This document shows positions 46,873 to 59,402 of a DNA stretch of 64,000 nt, piece by piece. Positions within the stretch are counted from its first letter, which is position 1. The number at the start of each line of letters is the position of its first letter. Source of the DNA: Epiperipatus broadwayi (taxonomy: Eukaryota > Onychophora > Udeonychophora > Euonychophora > Peripatidae); the NCBI GenBank assembly GCA_028023455.1, contig JAQFVV010012400.1, positions 14,329,748-14,393,747 on the forward strand, given 5' to 3'. The position numbers were made by a program, and so were the translations under genes. The notes beneath the pieces are model-generated. The model did not search any database and was not told the origin of the DNA. It saw only the letters and a list, made by a program, of their open reading frames with translations.

Positions 46873-48610
46873 ATAATTTTTTATTTGGTTGTATTTACAT
46901 AGATTAGGACTGATAAATTCCATGATTAGAAATTGTAACATTTTTTTCAACTCTTGAAAAAAGTATGGGTACATCTTTGTGGAAATAAAAAATTGATTGT
47001 TTGGTGTTTTTTTTTTCAAATAATAATAATTTTAATTACTGATATAAGGGCTGACAAAAATTCATGATATAATTCTAAAATTGAAATATGAAATAAATCA
47101 TTAAGAGAATGACAAACCTCTTTTGAGACTATCAAATTTTCCATAAATGTTTGGTTATTTTACCTGCATTTAGGCAATTGTTTAATATATATGTTATATT
47201 ATGAGATTTCTGGGGGAAGGTAAACATAATTAACTGTGTGTAGGTGTATTTTTTTGCTGATTAAGGTAATTATCATGGGGTATTTTTCTGTGTGTGCATT
47301 ACATTTTGTATCCAGACCTATGAAGATTTTCAACATTTAATGTTAGTGAAATCTGATCTATATAAAAAAAATGAAATTTTTCTCTTATGTTAAAAATGAT
47401 ATTTATTTATGCTATATAATTAGAAATCTTTCACAATCACCAGATAGTATTTGTTGTTTATAATTGGAAAAGGGGGTTTCTCCTACTCACCCGTCCCCAT
47501 CAAAATCAGCCTCTTATCCAGGAAAATTTTAGAATTATAGTATCATATTTATATGTCTAATAATGCTCATTTAAAAAATATTATTGAGTACGTTTTAGAC
47601 CAATTTTAATAATAAAGTTTGAAAGATCAAAAGGAAGTACTTGAGTAAATACCCCATGTTTTTTTTTATATGTTTGTTTGCTTGGTTGGTTGTTTTTTTT
47701 TAATCATTGCTAAAGCTAAACTAAGCCAAAAGCGGTTGAAATGCATTATAATGTCTCTGCTTTTGTACTTGTAAGTTATCAAATTATGTATTAATATATT
47801 ATTATTATTGTTTTTGGGTTTTTTTAGTGCCACCTTAGAGCCTACATACAGCATTTTAAATTAAAATATATTTTGCTTTTTGAAAGTTCACATCTTTTTG
47901 TTTGTTTTTTTCATGATGTATGTGGCCTTTTTAAAAATATATATATTTGTGTGTTATTTTTCTAATTATTTTTTGTAAGAGCCATTTTAAACCATAATTT
48001 AGATTTTGAATGATAGCTTTTGTTTAATGGATTTGTGTATGTATGTGATGATTAAATTGTTGCTAAGATAATAGACTATTGCAACTTCTTTTAGAATGAA
48101 AAATAAGTAAAAGAAAAAAAAATATTCCAGAAGACTATGAAAATTTTAGTTAGAAATATAAGCATTTTTAAGATGCTTGAAGGTTTTAGCCTTGTACGTT
48201 ATTATTAGAAATATATGCTAAAGTTTTATTTTAAAAAGTTTATACAAATGATAGTAATAAAATCCACATTAAAAGAAAAACATACATGATTATATATTTT
48301 GATCAAATCATGTTTCTCTTTTAATTATGTTACCCTGATGCTTAAACCTCTTTTGATTAGCTCACTTATTTTAAGTAATCATCAAATAAACAAATAAAAT
48401 ATATTGAAATAAATTACTTGATATTGAACAAATTACTTTTCATCTATAACACTTGAGTAACTAACTGCCTTAGGAACAATAATGAAATAAAGTCAATTAC
48501 TGCTTCCAATGTTCTGGAGCCATATATTGTAAACTTGACTAATCGACAGACACTAGATGTTTAATGCTCTTCCAAGTTACCATCTTCATTTCAGGCTATT
48601 GTCATTTTCA

Positions 48611-48653
48611 GTGAGAAGCATTGGATTTGTAATAACATATCCAACAGCTATCA
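48611..48653 (+). repeat. Dispersed repeat, copy 1
   Basis: GTGAGAAGCATTGGATTTG followed by a CATATCCAACAGCTATCAT-like block recurs at 60177-60220. Confidence 0.6.
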
Positions 48654-49897
48654 TTTTTTTTATACTATCCAAGTCAATGACCTAAGATCCAAAACATCCA
48701 GTGATTTTGAACTCAAGGTAACACACTTTTATAGATGTATAGATCTGGTAATGGACCAGCAGTTTTATATTTCATTGCCCTTGGTTTTGTGTTAATTGTA
48801 GATGACCTTTGATCATTCAGCAAAGAAAGTATATGTCTAACAAAGCACTACATGTCTTTTTTTACTTGTTTTCAACATCTGCTTTAGAAAGCAGTCATTC
48901 ATTTCATAGACTCTATCTTTGGTTGATAACTCTTCATCATATAAATGAAGTGAAATGACAGATGATAAAGGTAAGTAAAGAAAGTTATGTGATGTTTTCA
49001 GCTAAGAAAATTGAATAATTTCTTTATTTTGACTATCAAATAGCTAAAATGCTTGAAGATCATCTGTGATTATTGAATTACACTAAGAAGGAGATTTATT
49101 GTATAAAGCAGCGTTTCTTAAACTGTGGATCATGATCCCATTTGGGGTCACGAAAATTTAATTCAGATACATGAATTTAAAGAAATATTTTGCAATCCCT
49201 TTATTATCTTTAATTTAATGTATTACATTTTCTGTACAGCACAATTGTAAAATCATAATGGCCAAGTTGAATTGTAAATTATATTTACATATTGATAAAT
49301 AACACTAAATGCATCATAATAGTGGTGTCGCATTGCAATTTCAGCATATAAGTTATTTCAGAATCAAAATATATGCTTCAGTGGTGAGAATAAGGTTTGC
49401 GCCACTATGATTATATAATGCATTTCCGGTCAAGTTATTTGTTTCGTTTTCATTTCAATAAGTGTCCACATTGCACAATCAATACAATATTTTATTGTAC
49501 TGTTTTACTTGACTAAGGTTAGTATTTATTTGAATAAATATTATGAAAGATGTTATTTTTTATATATAAAAATGCTTGTATACTTTTTTTCCTCACTTTT
49601 TTATTCTTATTAGTTATTATAAAAATTTATTTTTTATTTGAAACTTATTGTCATTTATTTATTAACAAGTAAAAACATATTTCTATTTTTTAAACTTAAC
49701 AGGTAATTTATAATTGATTTATTGATATTTTTTAAATATTAAAAAATAAAACATATGGGAATATTAAAAAATAGAACATACGGGAGTAAATATGCTTTGT
49801 ATAATTAAACAAAAAACACAGCTGCCACTTGGTGTCTCTGCTAACTAATAAGTACTGTTATTTTATTTATATTTTAAGATAAAAATACTTTTTACCC

Positions 49898-50179
49898 ATG
49901 GAAAAATGGTTGAACTTGAGTACCAAAGGTAATAATACAGGTGGCAATGCTACAAAGTCTCTTCAGCAGGATTTCGTTGAAAAGACATCTAAGATGAGAA
50001 AAAAAAAATATGATGAGGCTTTTTTCAAATTTGGCTTTACTTTCAACAATTGTGATGGTAATGAACAACCTCTTTGTTTAATTTGCAATAATGAGAGTAT
50101 GAAACCATCAAAATTAAAAAGGCATTATATGTCAATAAACCAAAAGAATATTTTGATGACTGTTAAAAACTTCAAATAA
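49898..50179 (+). pseudogene. hAT transposase N-terminus with BED-type finger
   Basis: The frame from Met 49898 reads MEKWLNLSTKG, then KKKYDEAFFKFGFTF, then a BED-type zinc-finger signature PLCLICNNESMKPSKLKRHYMS. The CxxC pair and first His are present, but the second His of the usual HLxxxH is not where expected, so the finger may be damaged. This start pattern is characteristic of the ZBED5/SCAND3-like transposase group. The frame stops at 50179, and homologous sequence continues in other frames to 50341, so at least one frame break separates it from the catalytic part. Confidence 0.85.
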
Positions 50180-50341
50180 AGAACAATATTTTGAGAAATT
50201 TATAATTGTTAATGAAAAATATTTACTCTCATCATATGAAGTTTCATATCTGATTGCTAAAAATAAAGTCATACACCATTGGAGAAGATCTTATATTAGT
50301 TGCTGCTATTAAAATGGTAGAAATACTTCACAGAAGTAAAT

Positions 50342-51682
50342 ATGGTGATGAAATCCGGAAAATTCCTTTGTCAAATGATACTGTCACTTAAAGAAAGCCC
50401 AATATTTACAATTCAGTTAAACGAAACAACTGATATTTCAAAAATAGCTCAATTATTAGTGTATGTCAGATACATTTATAAAGAAAACATTGAGGAAGAA
50501 TTGTTATTTTGTCGTTCTTTGGAAGAACATACAAGAGGGGAAGACATATATAATAAAGTAGACAAATTTTTTAAAACTGAAGGTTTAGAATGGAAAAATT
50601 GCTTTGGAGTATGCACAGATGGTGCAAAAGCAATGACTGGTGAAAATATTGGTTTTAAATCATTTGTTAAAGCTTCTGGTAATAATCATGTAACTTTTAC
50701 ACACTGCCTGATCCATCGAGAGGCCTTTGCAGCAAAAAAATTAGCAATGGAATTGAATGATGTGCTTCAGGATGCTGTCAAAATTATAAACTTTATTAAA
50801 AGCCATGCCCTTAACAGCCATTTATTTTCAAATCTTTGTAAAGACATGGACTCTGAATACAAAAATTTATTATTACATGCAGAAGTAAGATGGATGTCAA
50901 GAGGGCGAAGTTTAAGAAGATTATTGTTATTAAAAGAAGAAATTATTGTATTTTTAACTGAACAAAAATCTGATCTTGCTGCTCTTTTTCAAAATGACTT
51001 ATGGCTATCAAAGCTGTGCTATTTGTCTGATATTTTTGAGAAGCTAAATGATCTTAACTTGTCTCTTCAAGGAAAAAATAGCAATATTTTTACTTTGAAT
51101 GATAAAATTGAAGGTTTTATTAAAAAGATCAACATTTGGAAGAATAGGGTGGAAAATGATTCATTGGAAATGTTTTCGACTATCGACAATTTTATAATTG
51201 AAAAAAATAATTGTAAAACTTTAATTGCAAAAATTATTATAGATCACTTAAAAACCCTAGAAACACAGTTTTGCAAATACTTTATATCGAATTTAGATTT
51301 CAAAAAGTTATCTTGGATTCAAAGACCATTTTTGATTGACATTAATGAGATTAATCACCTGCCATATAAAGCCCAAGAGGAATTTGCTGAGCTATCGAGT
51401 GACTCAAACTTAAAACTTGACTTTCCACAAAAATCCTTGACTGAATTCTGGATCGGAGCTAGGACTGAATTTCCCACAATTTCTGAAATGGCATTAAATG
51501 TTCTTCTGCCATTCAGCACCACATACTTATGTGAAATGACTTTTTCAGCTTTAATGTATATTAAATCCAAATATCGTTCAATGCTGAAAAACATTGAAGA
51601 TGCTTTACGTCCAGCAGTATCAAATATTTCACCAAGATTTAATTTGTTATGCAGCAAAAAACAAGCACATCCGTCTCATTAA
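50342..51682 (+). pseudogene. hAT transposase catalytic and dimerisation part (ZBED5-like)
   Basis: A long 446-codon frame; its first Met is internal to the domain. Seen in order: TIQLNETTDIS (residues 23-33, where relatives usually have LDESTD, so Asn27 replaces a conserved Asp), VCTDGAKAMTG (Asp93), FTHCLIHREAFAAKK (residues 119-133), VRWMSRGRSLRRL, and the C-terminal hAT dimerisation block LLPFSTTYLCEMTFSAL (residues 388-404) followed by KSKYRSML. The enzyme would cut and paste the element. The separate N-terminal frame and the Asn27 change argue that this copy is inactive. The long open frame suggests decay began recently. Confidence 0.92.
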
Positions 51683-51893
51683 AACGTGATTTTCTTTCAT
51701 TAATTTTTGTATACTTAAAACAAATCCTAAAACTACTTATTTTCATATGTATATTGTTTACCAAAGAAATAAATTATTTATGGGAATATTTATTTCTATA
51801 TCTATTTTATATTTAATATCTGGGGTTGCGAAAACATCTCGATGATAAAAAGGGGTCATGAATGAAAAAAGTTTAAGAAACGCTGGTATAAAG

Positions 51894-54201
51894 TATGTTA
51901 TAGTACTAAAGATTTCCAGAAATTTATCCCAAGTTGTTACTCCTCTGTTTTCTAACAGATATGAACAATCTTGCATGTTTATAAACTTACATACTTTTAA
52001 TTGTATTATAGATAAGTGATTTGGCGAGCAATGATTCTCCTATGACAAATGACCATTTCACAACACATATATATAGTTAAACTTTATTTCTTTAAAAAAA
52101 ATTTTTAAAGATTTAATTTTATTATTTATATTTCAGTTCTTGCATTTCTATTTTTTAGAATTAACACATAACTTTATTACAATTGTGAGAATTCATTTTT
52201 TAGATAATGAATCAAATCATAAGTAAATGAGTGATAAAGAAATTTTTAAATATATAGCAGCATAAAGGTGAGTCTGGTTTAAAATGAAGATGATTATTCA
52301 CAAGTGATATTAGCGACTAGTTGGTAGGATATAATTTGACCTGATGAAGTAATTGGTTTATAGATAATAAATATAGTCTTTCTAAAATATAATTTATGAA
52401 ATTCTGTGGGCTGATATGGGTGCTGATGAATATGAGAATAACAATTTATAGAACAAAGATGATTGGGTTTAATAATAAATATCAATAATTATGCTTTATT
52501 AATCTAGAACAAATGGGACTGAGTCAGCTATACAGGTAAAATGGCAGTTTACTATGTCCATCACTTATTGTGGTTATTGTCCAGGCATGGGAATTAGTGT
52601 CATATATTATTCATGTACACAGAAGTATAGATTGTTTAATTGTGATCTAGTGCCATTATGTTAAACTTATTATTATTATTATCATAATAATTACCAGAAA
52701 GCTAAAATAGGGATCAACTTTATTTATTAGAATTATAGTTTAGATTTAGCTATATGATAGTTAAATAATATGAAAATATATATTTATTCATACTTTAGTA
52801 GGTATGCATGCACTAACATAATCATTATGCTTTGTAACCTATAATTTTATATTATTAATCAAAGGAATCGTTTATTTCATCCAATTCCTGGAAAAAGAAT
52901 TGATTTATTATATATTTAGTTTTCTGGTAGTAGTCAAAAATCCTAGTTCACAGTTTTTTGTTTTTTATTAGAATTTAGTACTTCTTTTTTTATCATGTCA
53001 TTTTATTGTTTTATATGATTAATTTATTTTATAGTCATATATTTAAAGAGAGATTATGATGGCATTCAATTACATTATAAAATGTGTATAAAATGACAGT
53101 TATATTACATATTACTTTTTTAAATTGGATTTAATCTATCCTGCTTATATTATGAATTTTTTGGCACATTGGATAGCTATAACAGTTTATAAAGAAGTAA
53201 TGTAATTGTTCATATTCTGATATTAATGTTGGAATTTGTCAATATATATTTACATTTCCAACACTGATAACTGTTGGAGCATATTGTATCCTGGGACGTT
53301 CCTGAGTTTAATTTACTTAATGAAAAAACTATGGTTCAACAAGAATCCGCCAAATTTTATTAATAAACAGAATGCTATTGACACCTTTGGGAGGGGGGAG
53401 ACACAATAAAAATAATAAAAATGACATTTATTACATATGTATAAAATAAATGATATTAAATTATATTGCATAGAGAGAGAGACACTGTGCTTACAAAATT
53501 ATTTTTTCAAGTTTTTTTCTGTTTACCCATAGTCTGTTTGAACATATTTTTCAGAAAAATCTTCTTTTTATATAAATAACCTTATAAACATTTTGCTTGT
53601 GTGTGTGTGTGTGTATAAATGCTCACAGCTTCAATTAAAAGCATTATGGAAATATTTTGGAATGTAAAAATAGATCTTCATTTTCTTATGTACTATAATT
53701 TAAGGGGCAGTGGTGTTTACTTTTACAGAAAAATAAAACTAAACTTGATAAGAGAGATGTAAAAGAAAAACTATCATTAAAGTTGCACATAAATTTATTT
53801 TTTTTCCCTCAAGTGCAGTAGTGTAACATTTTGCCTGTTTTTTTTTGTTTTTTTTTAACCTGTTTTGTTTTATTTTTTGCTGTTGCATTCTCACCAACTT
53901 TTTTAATGCTAATTGCTACTAAATGCTTTATATAAAAAAAAAATGTATTTATTTGTAAGTGCTTGATATATTTTTTTTGGCTTTTTACCCACTTAAGCTT
54001 TTTTTTTATAGCATGCATGCATTGTATTTGTGACTTTTTGTGTCTATTTTTGCCACATTTTTTTAAATATGTTTTTAGCTATTGTTTTTAATGTATTGCT
54101 TTTTCTATTTTCCACTTTTTTTTTATAATTTTTATTTTTTGTGTACATTTATCACATAAGTAAATTTAAAGCATGAACATGCATGATGTATGTCTGTACA
54201 G
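51894..54201 (+). other. AT-rich intron upstream of ALIX exon C
   Basis: No gene recognised. T-rich tracts increase toward the splice acceptor (many T runs between 53800 and 54130). A (GT) run lies near 53600. Confidence 0.7.
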
Positions 54202-54414
54202 GTACACAAACTTCTTCATCAACTCCACCTGCACGTCCACCTCCACCTGTTCCTACACCAAGAACATCAAAAACCATTACTGAACCATCAGTACCAGCAT
54301 ATGCTGCAGCTAATGCACCACCATCAGGCTTTCCATCTGCTGCAGGTAGCACACAGCCTGGACCAGTTCCTATTGGAGCTAACATGGCACCAACACAAGC
54401 TACTGCACCACATG
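54202..54414 (+). CDS. PDCD6IP: ALIX exon: proline-rich region
   Basis: The 213-bp exon has acceptor TGTCTGTACAG at 54201 and donor CATG/GTATAT at 54415. It enters and leaves in phase 1, so it could be skipped without a frameshift. It encodes about 71 residues of Pro/Ala/Thr/Ser-rich sequence: STPPARPPPPVPTPRTSK near the start, then SVPAYAAANAPPSGFPSAAG and PGPVPIGANMAPTQATAPHG. ARPPPP matches the endophilin-binding region of ALIX, and PVPTPR fits the PxPxPR consensus for CIN85/CD2AP SH3 domains. No P(T/S)AP late-domain motif for TSG101 is visible in the exons seen. The Tyr-rich tail typical of ALIX must be in a later exon beyond the window. The frame reads on into the intron to 54587, which is not protein. 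Confidence 0.88.
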
Positions 54415-57400
54415 GTATATTTACTTTGGATATTTATAATGCTTATTTTTCACAAAAATTGCATATTAATCATTATTATTTAAGAATAACATTAGGTTAT
54501 TTCTTTATGTGTTCTTTTGCAGATTTATTTTCAACTACAATTTTTATTAATTTAATTTTATATAACTATATATACAGCTACATGTAGGTTTTTTTATTTT
54601 TTCAATTCATATGCATGCCTATATTAAAGTGAAGGATTTCACAGATAAAGTATGTCAACATCTATTTTAGATTTGGCTGTATATATATTTGCTTGTTGTT
54701 AATATTAGTGTTACTAATATTTCAATCGGATCCCACCAACTGTTTTCGAAGTAGTAAAAAGTCATTCAAGGATCTTATGGAGACACCAAAAATTCAGAAA
54801 ACTTGTTTTTCTTTAATTTAATGTCTTAAAAATCTGATTTTAAATTTGTTGGACATGTAATCAAGATATTTTTTCCATTGGAAGATAATGATGAATGAAA
54901 AACCAATTTTGAATCTAATCGCTTTTGTGGTCATTGTGTTTTATATAAATTATTCATTCAAAAAGTAGATTTTTTTGTCGATTAAAAATCTGGCAATAGT
55001 TTAAAACCAGGAGAGAGAATTAATGGAAAGTAATAAACTGAAATTCAAATTTAATAGCATTTTTATTCAATATGCTTTACAAAATTTTTCATAATGGAAA
55101 TAACTTAACAGAATCATGTTTAATAATGCAATCTGGTTATTCAAGAATTGTGATAGTCTCTCTACCTGTCCTTTGGTAATATGTCAAAATTTTTGATACT
55201 GATAAAATCTATATTATGTTTAATGTCTCAGATCTAAAAATGAATGCCGGAGATATTAAGCTTTACTTACCCACATTAGCATATTTATTTATTTTAGCAC
55301 TGATAAAAGAATTATGAAAACTACATCTCAAGGATTCCTTTGACTCTGAGAGGATTGATTATTTTGTTTTAATTAAAAACATTGCCAGTTTTTTGATTGG
55401 TGATAAATTTTTAAATATTGTACTGCCTTAATTTATGCCTTAGTCTATCTGTATTACAGACAGAATAGGTCTGACGATGTTCAACATTCTCAGTGCTCAC
55501 CTTTTATGATTTAGATACTAGCTATAATATATATTTATTCTGTCCCGATGTAACACTTATTGTTAAAGGATAATTGGAGGTCATTAAAATTTCTAAATGA
55601 TTAAATCACATTAACAAACATGATATATTCTTTTAAGCTACTTACCAGTTGGAAAATTCAAATTTTAGTTTATTATTCTCCTTTGTCAATCCCTTCTGCT
55701 TATACACCATAGCTAGGTTGTTAATTGGACAAAAAGCAGTCTTTTGATGAATAATTTGCATAATGCACACTGATCAAAAAAAAAATTATTAGATTCAAAT
55801 CCATTATTGTATCCCTTTTACATCTTGTTTCTAGATTTTATTTCATAAATATCTCAATTGTGTGTCTGACAAATTTAAAACCAGACATTCTATAACATCC
55901 CTAAATGGCCTCAACTACCCAGAAGATATCTAGTAGATATAGTGCTAATGTGCTTATATATATATATATAATAATGATTCCAACACAATTGAAATAAAAC
56001 AATTATATAAAAATAAATATTTTCTTTATTATTGAACCAGGAAAACTGGTTCAATAATAAAGAAAATATTTATTTTTATATAGTTGTTTTATTTCAATTG
56101 TGTTGGAATCATTATTAATTATTTGAAAACAACATGGACAATGTTATGTTTGACCATTGTTAAGGATATATGTACAACACATCTTGATATACATAAAGGT
56201 TGGACTATAAACCTAGCATCTTAGGATTATTTTATATTTTGTAGACCAGGATTTTTCTGACCTAAAGAATTCAAATCATTCTCTAACTAGGAATTCAAAT
56301 CAAAAAGAAGCTATTTGAAAATTTAATAGATTGCAGAGGAGCCAATAATATAAGAGTTCTACTGATGAAATTTTGGTTACCAAACTTGCAGTTGATGTTT
56401 GTGCAATAAGATGAACAGAACTGCTCTTGGAAACACAAAGCGTTATTATCAGACTTTAAGGAAATGAATACACATGATAAAACATGCTGTGGATCGTCAA
56501 GATCATCTGGTGATGATGCAGTAATTGCTTTCAGTGCCTCACCATTGAAATATAATTGTCAAAAAGAAGCATCCATCACATTCTTAGAATTGCCTTACAA
56601 GCAGCAATTATGAGATTTTCCAATCCTACAGAAAATATACAAAGATGTTCCTAGTCGATAGAAGTTCTATTATGCAAATATTATTAGAAAAGTTGGAACA
56701 TTTGCTACTATGCATTATTGAGACTTATTCACCATGGGTTTGTTGAATGAATAAAATATTTTAATTTGAACTCTGAGAATAGTATTGGAGATATTGAGCA
56801 AGTTCTGCAAATAAAAGCTTTTGTTTTGCCCCCCCCCCCCCATTCTTATGATGTTATATTTATGGGATATTCTATTATATAAATACTATAAATAATCAAA
56901 TTTCATTGTTAAAATGTATTTCTATTATGTATATTATATATTTATAGTTTATTGTATATGAAATTTTAAAAAAGGAACCAAATCTTCCAGATGTTCTATA
57001 GAAACAACACTCATATATCGATAAATACAAAGAACAAAATGACTACCTATTCTTTATGATCTTATGATTTTAAACATTCATTTATTGACATTGTTGGAAA
57101 TTAGAATGTGAAATCTGTATGTTAGCTTGAATTATATATGACATGAGTCATTCTGAAATTTCAAATGAATATTTAGAAGATAAAGTTGGTGAATTATCCT
57201 ATGTACACATATGTTTACAGGTCTACATGCATAAACTTAAATATATTTGTGTTTTTTGTGTATATATATATTTATTTATCAAATTTAAAATTTTTAGTTA
57301 AAATAGTATCTAATAATATACTTATACATATATAGTTTTTTCACACATTTTAATGATCATGTCGTATAATCTAAAATTATATAGAATGCTAAATTGTTTA

Positions 57401-57833
57401 TGTGTGTATGTATACATATTTTAAATAATTATTTATGAAAATGTTGATCATGGTTAGTGATATTTAATAAAAATTATTATGTTTCAAAGGATAAATTTTA
57501 TTGAGACTCAAAAAGGGTTATATAAATTACATTTGAAAACATGAAGTCTTAAATACAAATTGATTCATGATATTACATATGTAATAAAGGTTTACAATCT
57601 TGATAGGAAAGAAAACATGATTTATAGTAATTGAAAAAAAAAAGAATTATTACATAACAAGATACATGGAAACACATGATAGTATAAATGAAAAAATATG
57701 GAGAAGGGTTTGAAGTTGGTGTTAGATTGATATATGATCCCATAATAATTGAGCTCATTTGCTGCTGAGAGTACTATAGTTTTCACAGCTAAATCTTATT
57801 GTTCATTTGTTACATAATTTCCATGTGAAAAAA
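54415..57833 (+). other. ALIX intron downstream of exon C, first part
   Basis: AT-rich with no coding signal found. The perfect hairpin at 55969-56117 is listed separately. A 12-base C run lies near 56830. I looked for the final Tyr/Pro/Gly-rich ALIX exon here and did not see it. Confidence 0.6.
55969..56117. repeat. Near-perfect palindrome, 72-bp arms with a 5-base loop
   Basis: Arms 55969-56040 and 56046-56117 match with at most one or two differences around loop GAAAA. The stem tip reads GAACCAG/CTGGTTC. It may be a miniature inverted-repeat element or a recent foldback. Such near-identity implies youth. Confidence 0.85.
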
Positions 57834-58625
57834 AAATTGGAAAATAGTAGTCAGTATGAATTGGGAAATGGAAAAATACTAATCAGGATGAATTGCATCT
57901 TGAAAAAATGGGGAACAATAGTAGTCAGCCAGAACTGAATCTTGGGGAAATGGAAAAATACTAGTTTAGCATAAATTGCATCTTGAAGAAAATGAAAAAA
58001 TACTAATCTGCATAAATTGCATCTTGGGAAAATGGAAAAATACTAGTTTAGCATAAATTGCATCTTGGGAAAATGAAAAAATACTAATCTGCATAAATTG
58101 CATCTTGGGAAAATGGAAAAATACTGGTTTAGTATAAATTGCATCTTGGGGAAATAAAAAAAAAATTAGTCTGCATAAATTGCATCTTGGGAAAGTGGAT
58201 AGATATTAAATATTATGAATTGCATCTTGGAAAAATACTAGTTCAGCATGAATAGCATCTTATGAGAATTTTAAAAAATACTAAATTAGAACGAATACAT
58301 TTTGGGAAGATGGAAAAATGCTATTCAGCATGAATTGCATCTTGAGAAAATGGAAAAAATACTAGTCAGCATAAATTGGATCTTGGAAGAAAATGAAAAT
58401 AATACTAATTCAAAATGAATTGCATCTTGGGAAAATGGAAAAATACTAGTTAGTATGAATTGCATCTTGGGAAAAATACTAATAAGCAGAAATTGGATCT
58501 TGGGGAAATGGAAAAAGCTAGTTCAGCATGAATTGTAATTTGGGAAATGGAAAAATAATAATTAACATGAATAACATCTTGGTAAAATAAAAATATATAC
58601 TATTCAGAATGAATTGCATGTTGTC
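57834..58625. repeat. Minisatellite, about 20 units of ~40 bp
   Basis: The unit is roughly GGAAAAATACTAGT, then TCAGCATAAATT, then GCATCTTGGGAAAAT. Between about 57950 and 58150, units alternate between a CTAGTTTAG type and a CTAATCTG type, a two-unit higher-order repeat. No coding potential was seen. Confidence 0.9.
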
Positions 58626-58626
58626 A

Positions 58627-58925
58627 GATTTAGGCTTTTAGTATTTTTAAAGAAAAATATTAAAACTTGTTACCTTGACTGTAGGACTACTATGGAGATA
58701 TCTGGTCATGTGATATCTCTGTTGCCATATTGTTTTTAAAATTGTCATTTAATAATTTGATTTTTGTTAAAATTTTGAATGAAAATTATCACAGAACATT
58801 GAAAAAAGTTGTAAATTAATTCTGAATTGAACAAAGTATGTGCAGGGAAGTTCTTTGCCTTTTCAGCTTCAGGTTTTTAGTACTTTCCAAATGTAAAACT
58901 CTGGAGCTTGTTATCTTGACTCTGA
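58627..58925 (+). repeat. Pair of ~60-bp direct repeats after the minisatellite
   Basis: TTTAGGCTTTTAGTATTTT...CTTGTTACCTTGACT (58630-58682) recurs diverged as TTCAGGTTTTTAGTACTTT...CTTGTTATCTTGACT (58867-58921), 237 bp apart. These may be the ends of a small decayed element. Confidence 0.5.
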
Positions 58926-59386
58926 ACAGGTGAACCATTTACTGCTGAACTTATAATAAAAATTATTATAGATCTTACAGTCAAGATTATTATAATTAGT
59001 GATCTTATGAGAAATATATATATATATCAATTAATATTTATTAAGACAATAAAGCTAATTACTCATGTAATATATCAATATATATTGTGTGTGTCTGAAT
59101 GTAAATATATATATGTTTTGTAATAAACATTATTTCTATATCTGGTTAATTTATACTCCAAATTGGGATGTCACCTTTAGATTATGATATGCAAGGATTA
59201 TTCAATGAAAACTAGATTGAATTTTTTACTGGAATAAACTTGATTATTCCATAAGGGCATCACTATCCAAGTTTCTAATTGGAATGGCTTCGTAGAACAT
59301 TCTTTTTTAAAAATTAAATTAGTAGAAAATTGCATGCTTGCAATGATGATGTTTTTTTAGTTTGTGCTGTTATTGTCTTTTACCCT

Positions 59387-59402
59387 ACCACTAGATGGCG
59401 CT
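59387..59402 (+). promoter_or_regulatory. CTCF-like motif (full core match)
   Basis: ACCACTAGATGGCGCT fits the conserved CTCF core CCASYAGRKGGCRS at every position. It sits in an AT-rich intron where GC-rich 14-mers are rare. Binding is inference. Confidence 0.5.

Larger units (their letters stand above)
46061..49100 (+). other. AT-rich intron, nothing coding
   Basis: Long A/T runs and simple sequence. The structured hairpin at 46786-46872 and a 43-bp block shared with 60 kb (48611-48653) are the only items I noted. Confidence 0.6.
49109..51885 (+). mobile_element. ZBED5-like hAT DNA transposon, complete ends, 8-bp target duplication
   Basis: The 2,777-bp element begins CAGCGTTTCTTAAACT and ends with its exact complement AGTTTAAGAAACGCTG. 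The octamer GTATAAAG flanks both ends perfectly (49101-49108 and 51886-51893). It carries a broken transposase in two main frames. Perfect ends and target duplication make the borders certain. It lies in sense orientation in the ALIX intron. Confidence 0.95.
19860..54201 (+). other. Giant ALIX intron (34.3 kb, phase 1) filled with mobile DNA
   Basis: It starts with GTAAGT at 19860 and ends with TGTCTGTACAG at 54201. I found no additional ALIX exon inside it, and the flanking exons join in frame with plausible proline-rich sequence. An alternative small exon cannot be excluded. The mobile elements inside it are listed separately. Confidence 0.8.

Noticed and set aside
54183-54587. A 134-codon + strand frame read as a stand-alone proline-rich gene
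   Set aside because: It is ALIX exon C plus upstream and downstream intron; the splice sites at 54201 and 54415 and the ALIX-like sequence explain it.
55455-55500. CTGACGA followed by a short stem as another hammerhead
   Set aside because: The GAAA box is absent (TTCT instead) and stem I does not form.
57834-58625. CRISPR array
   Set aside because: The units are degenerate head-to-tail repeats without unique spacers, and the genome is eukaryotic.
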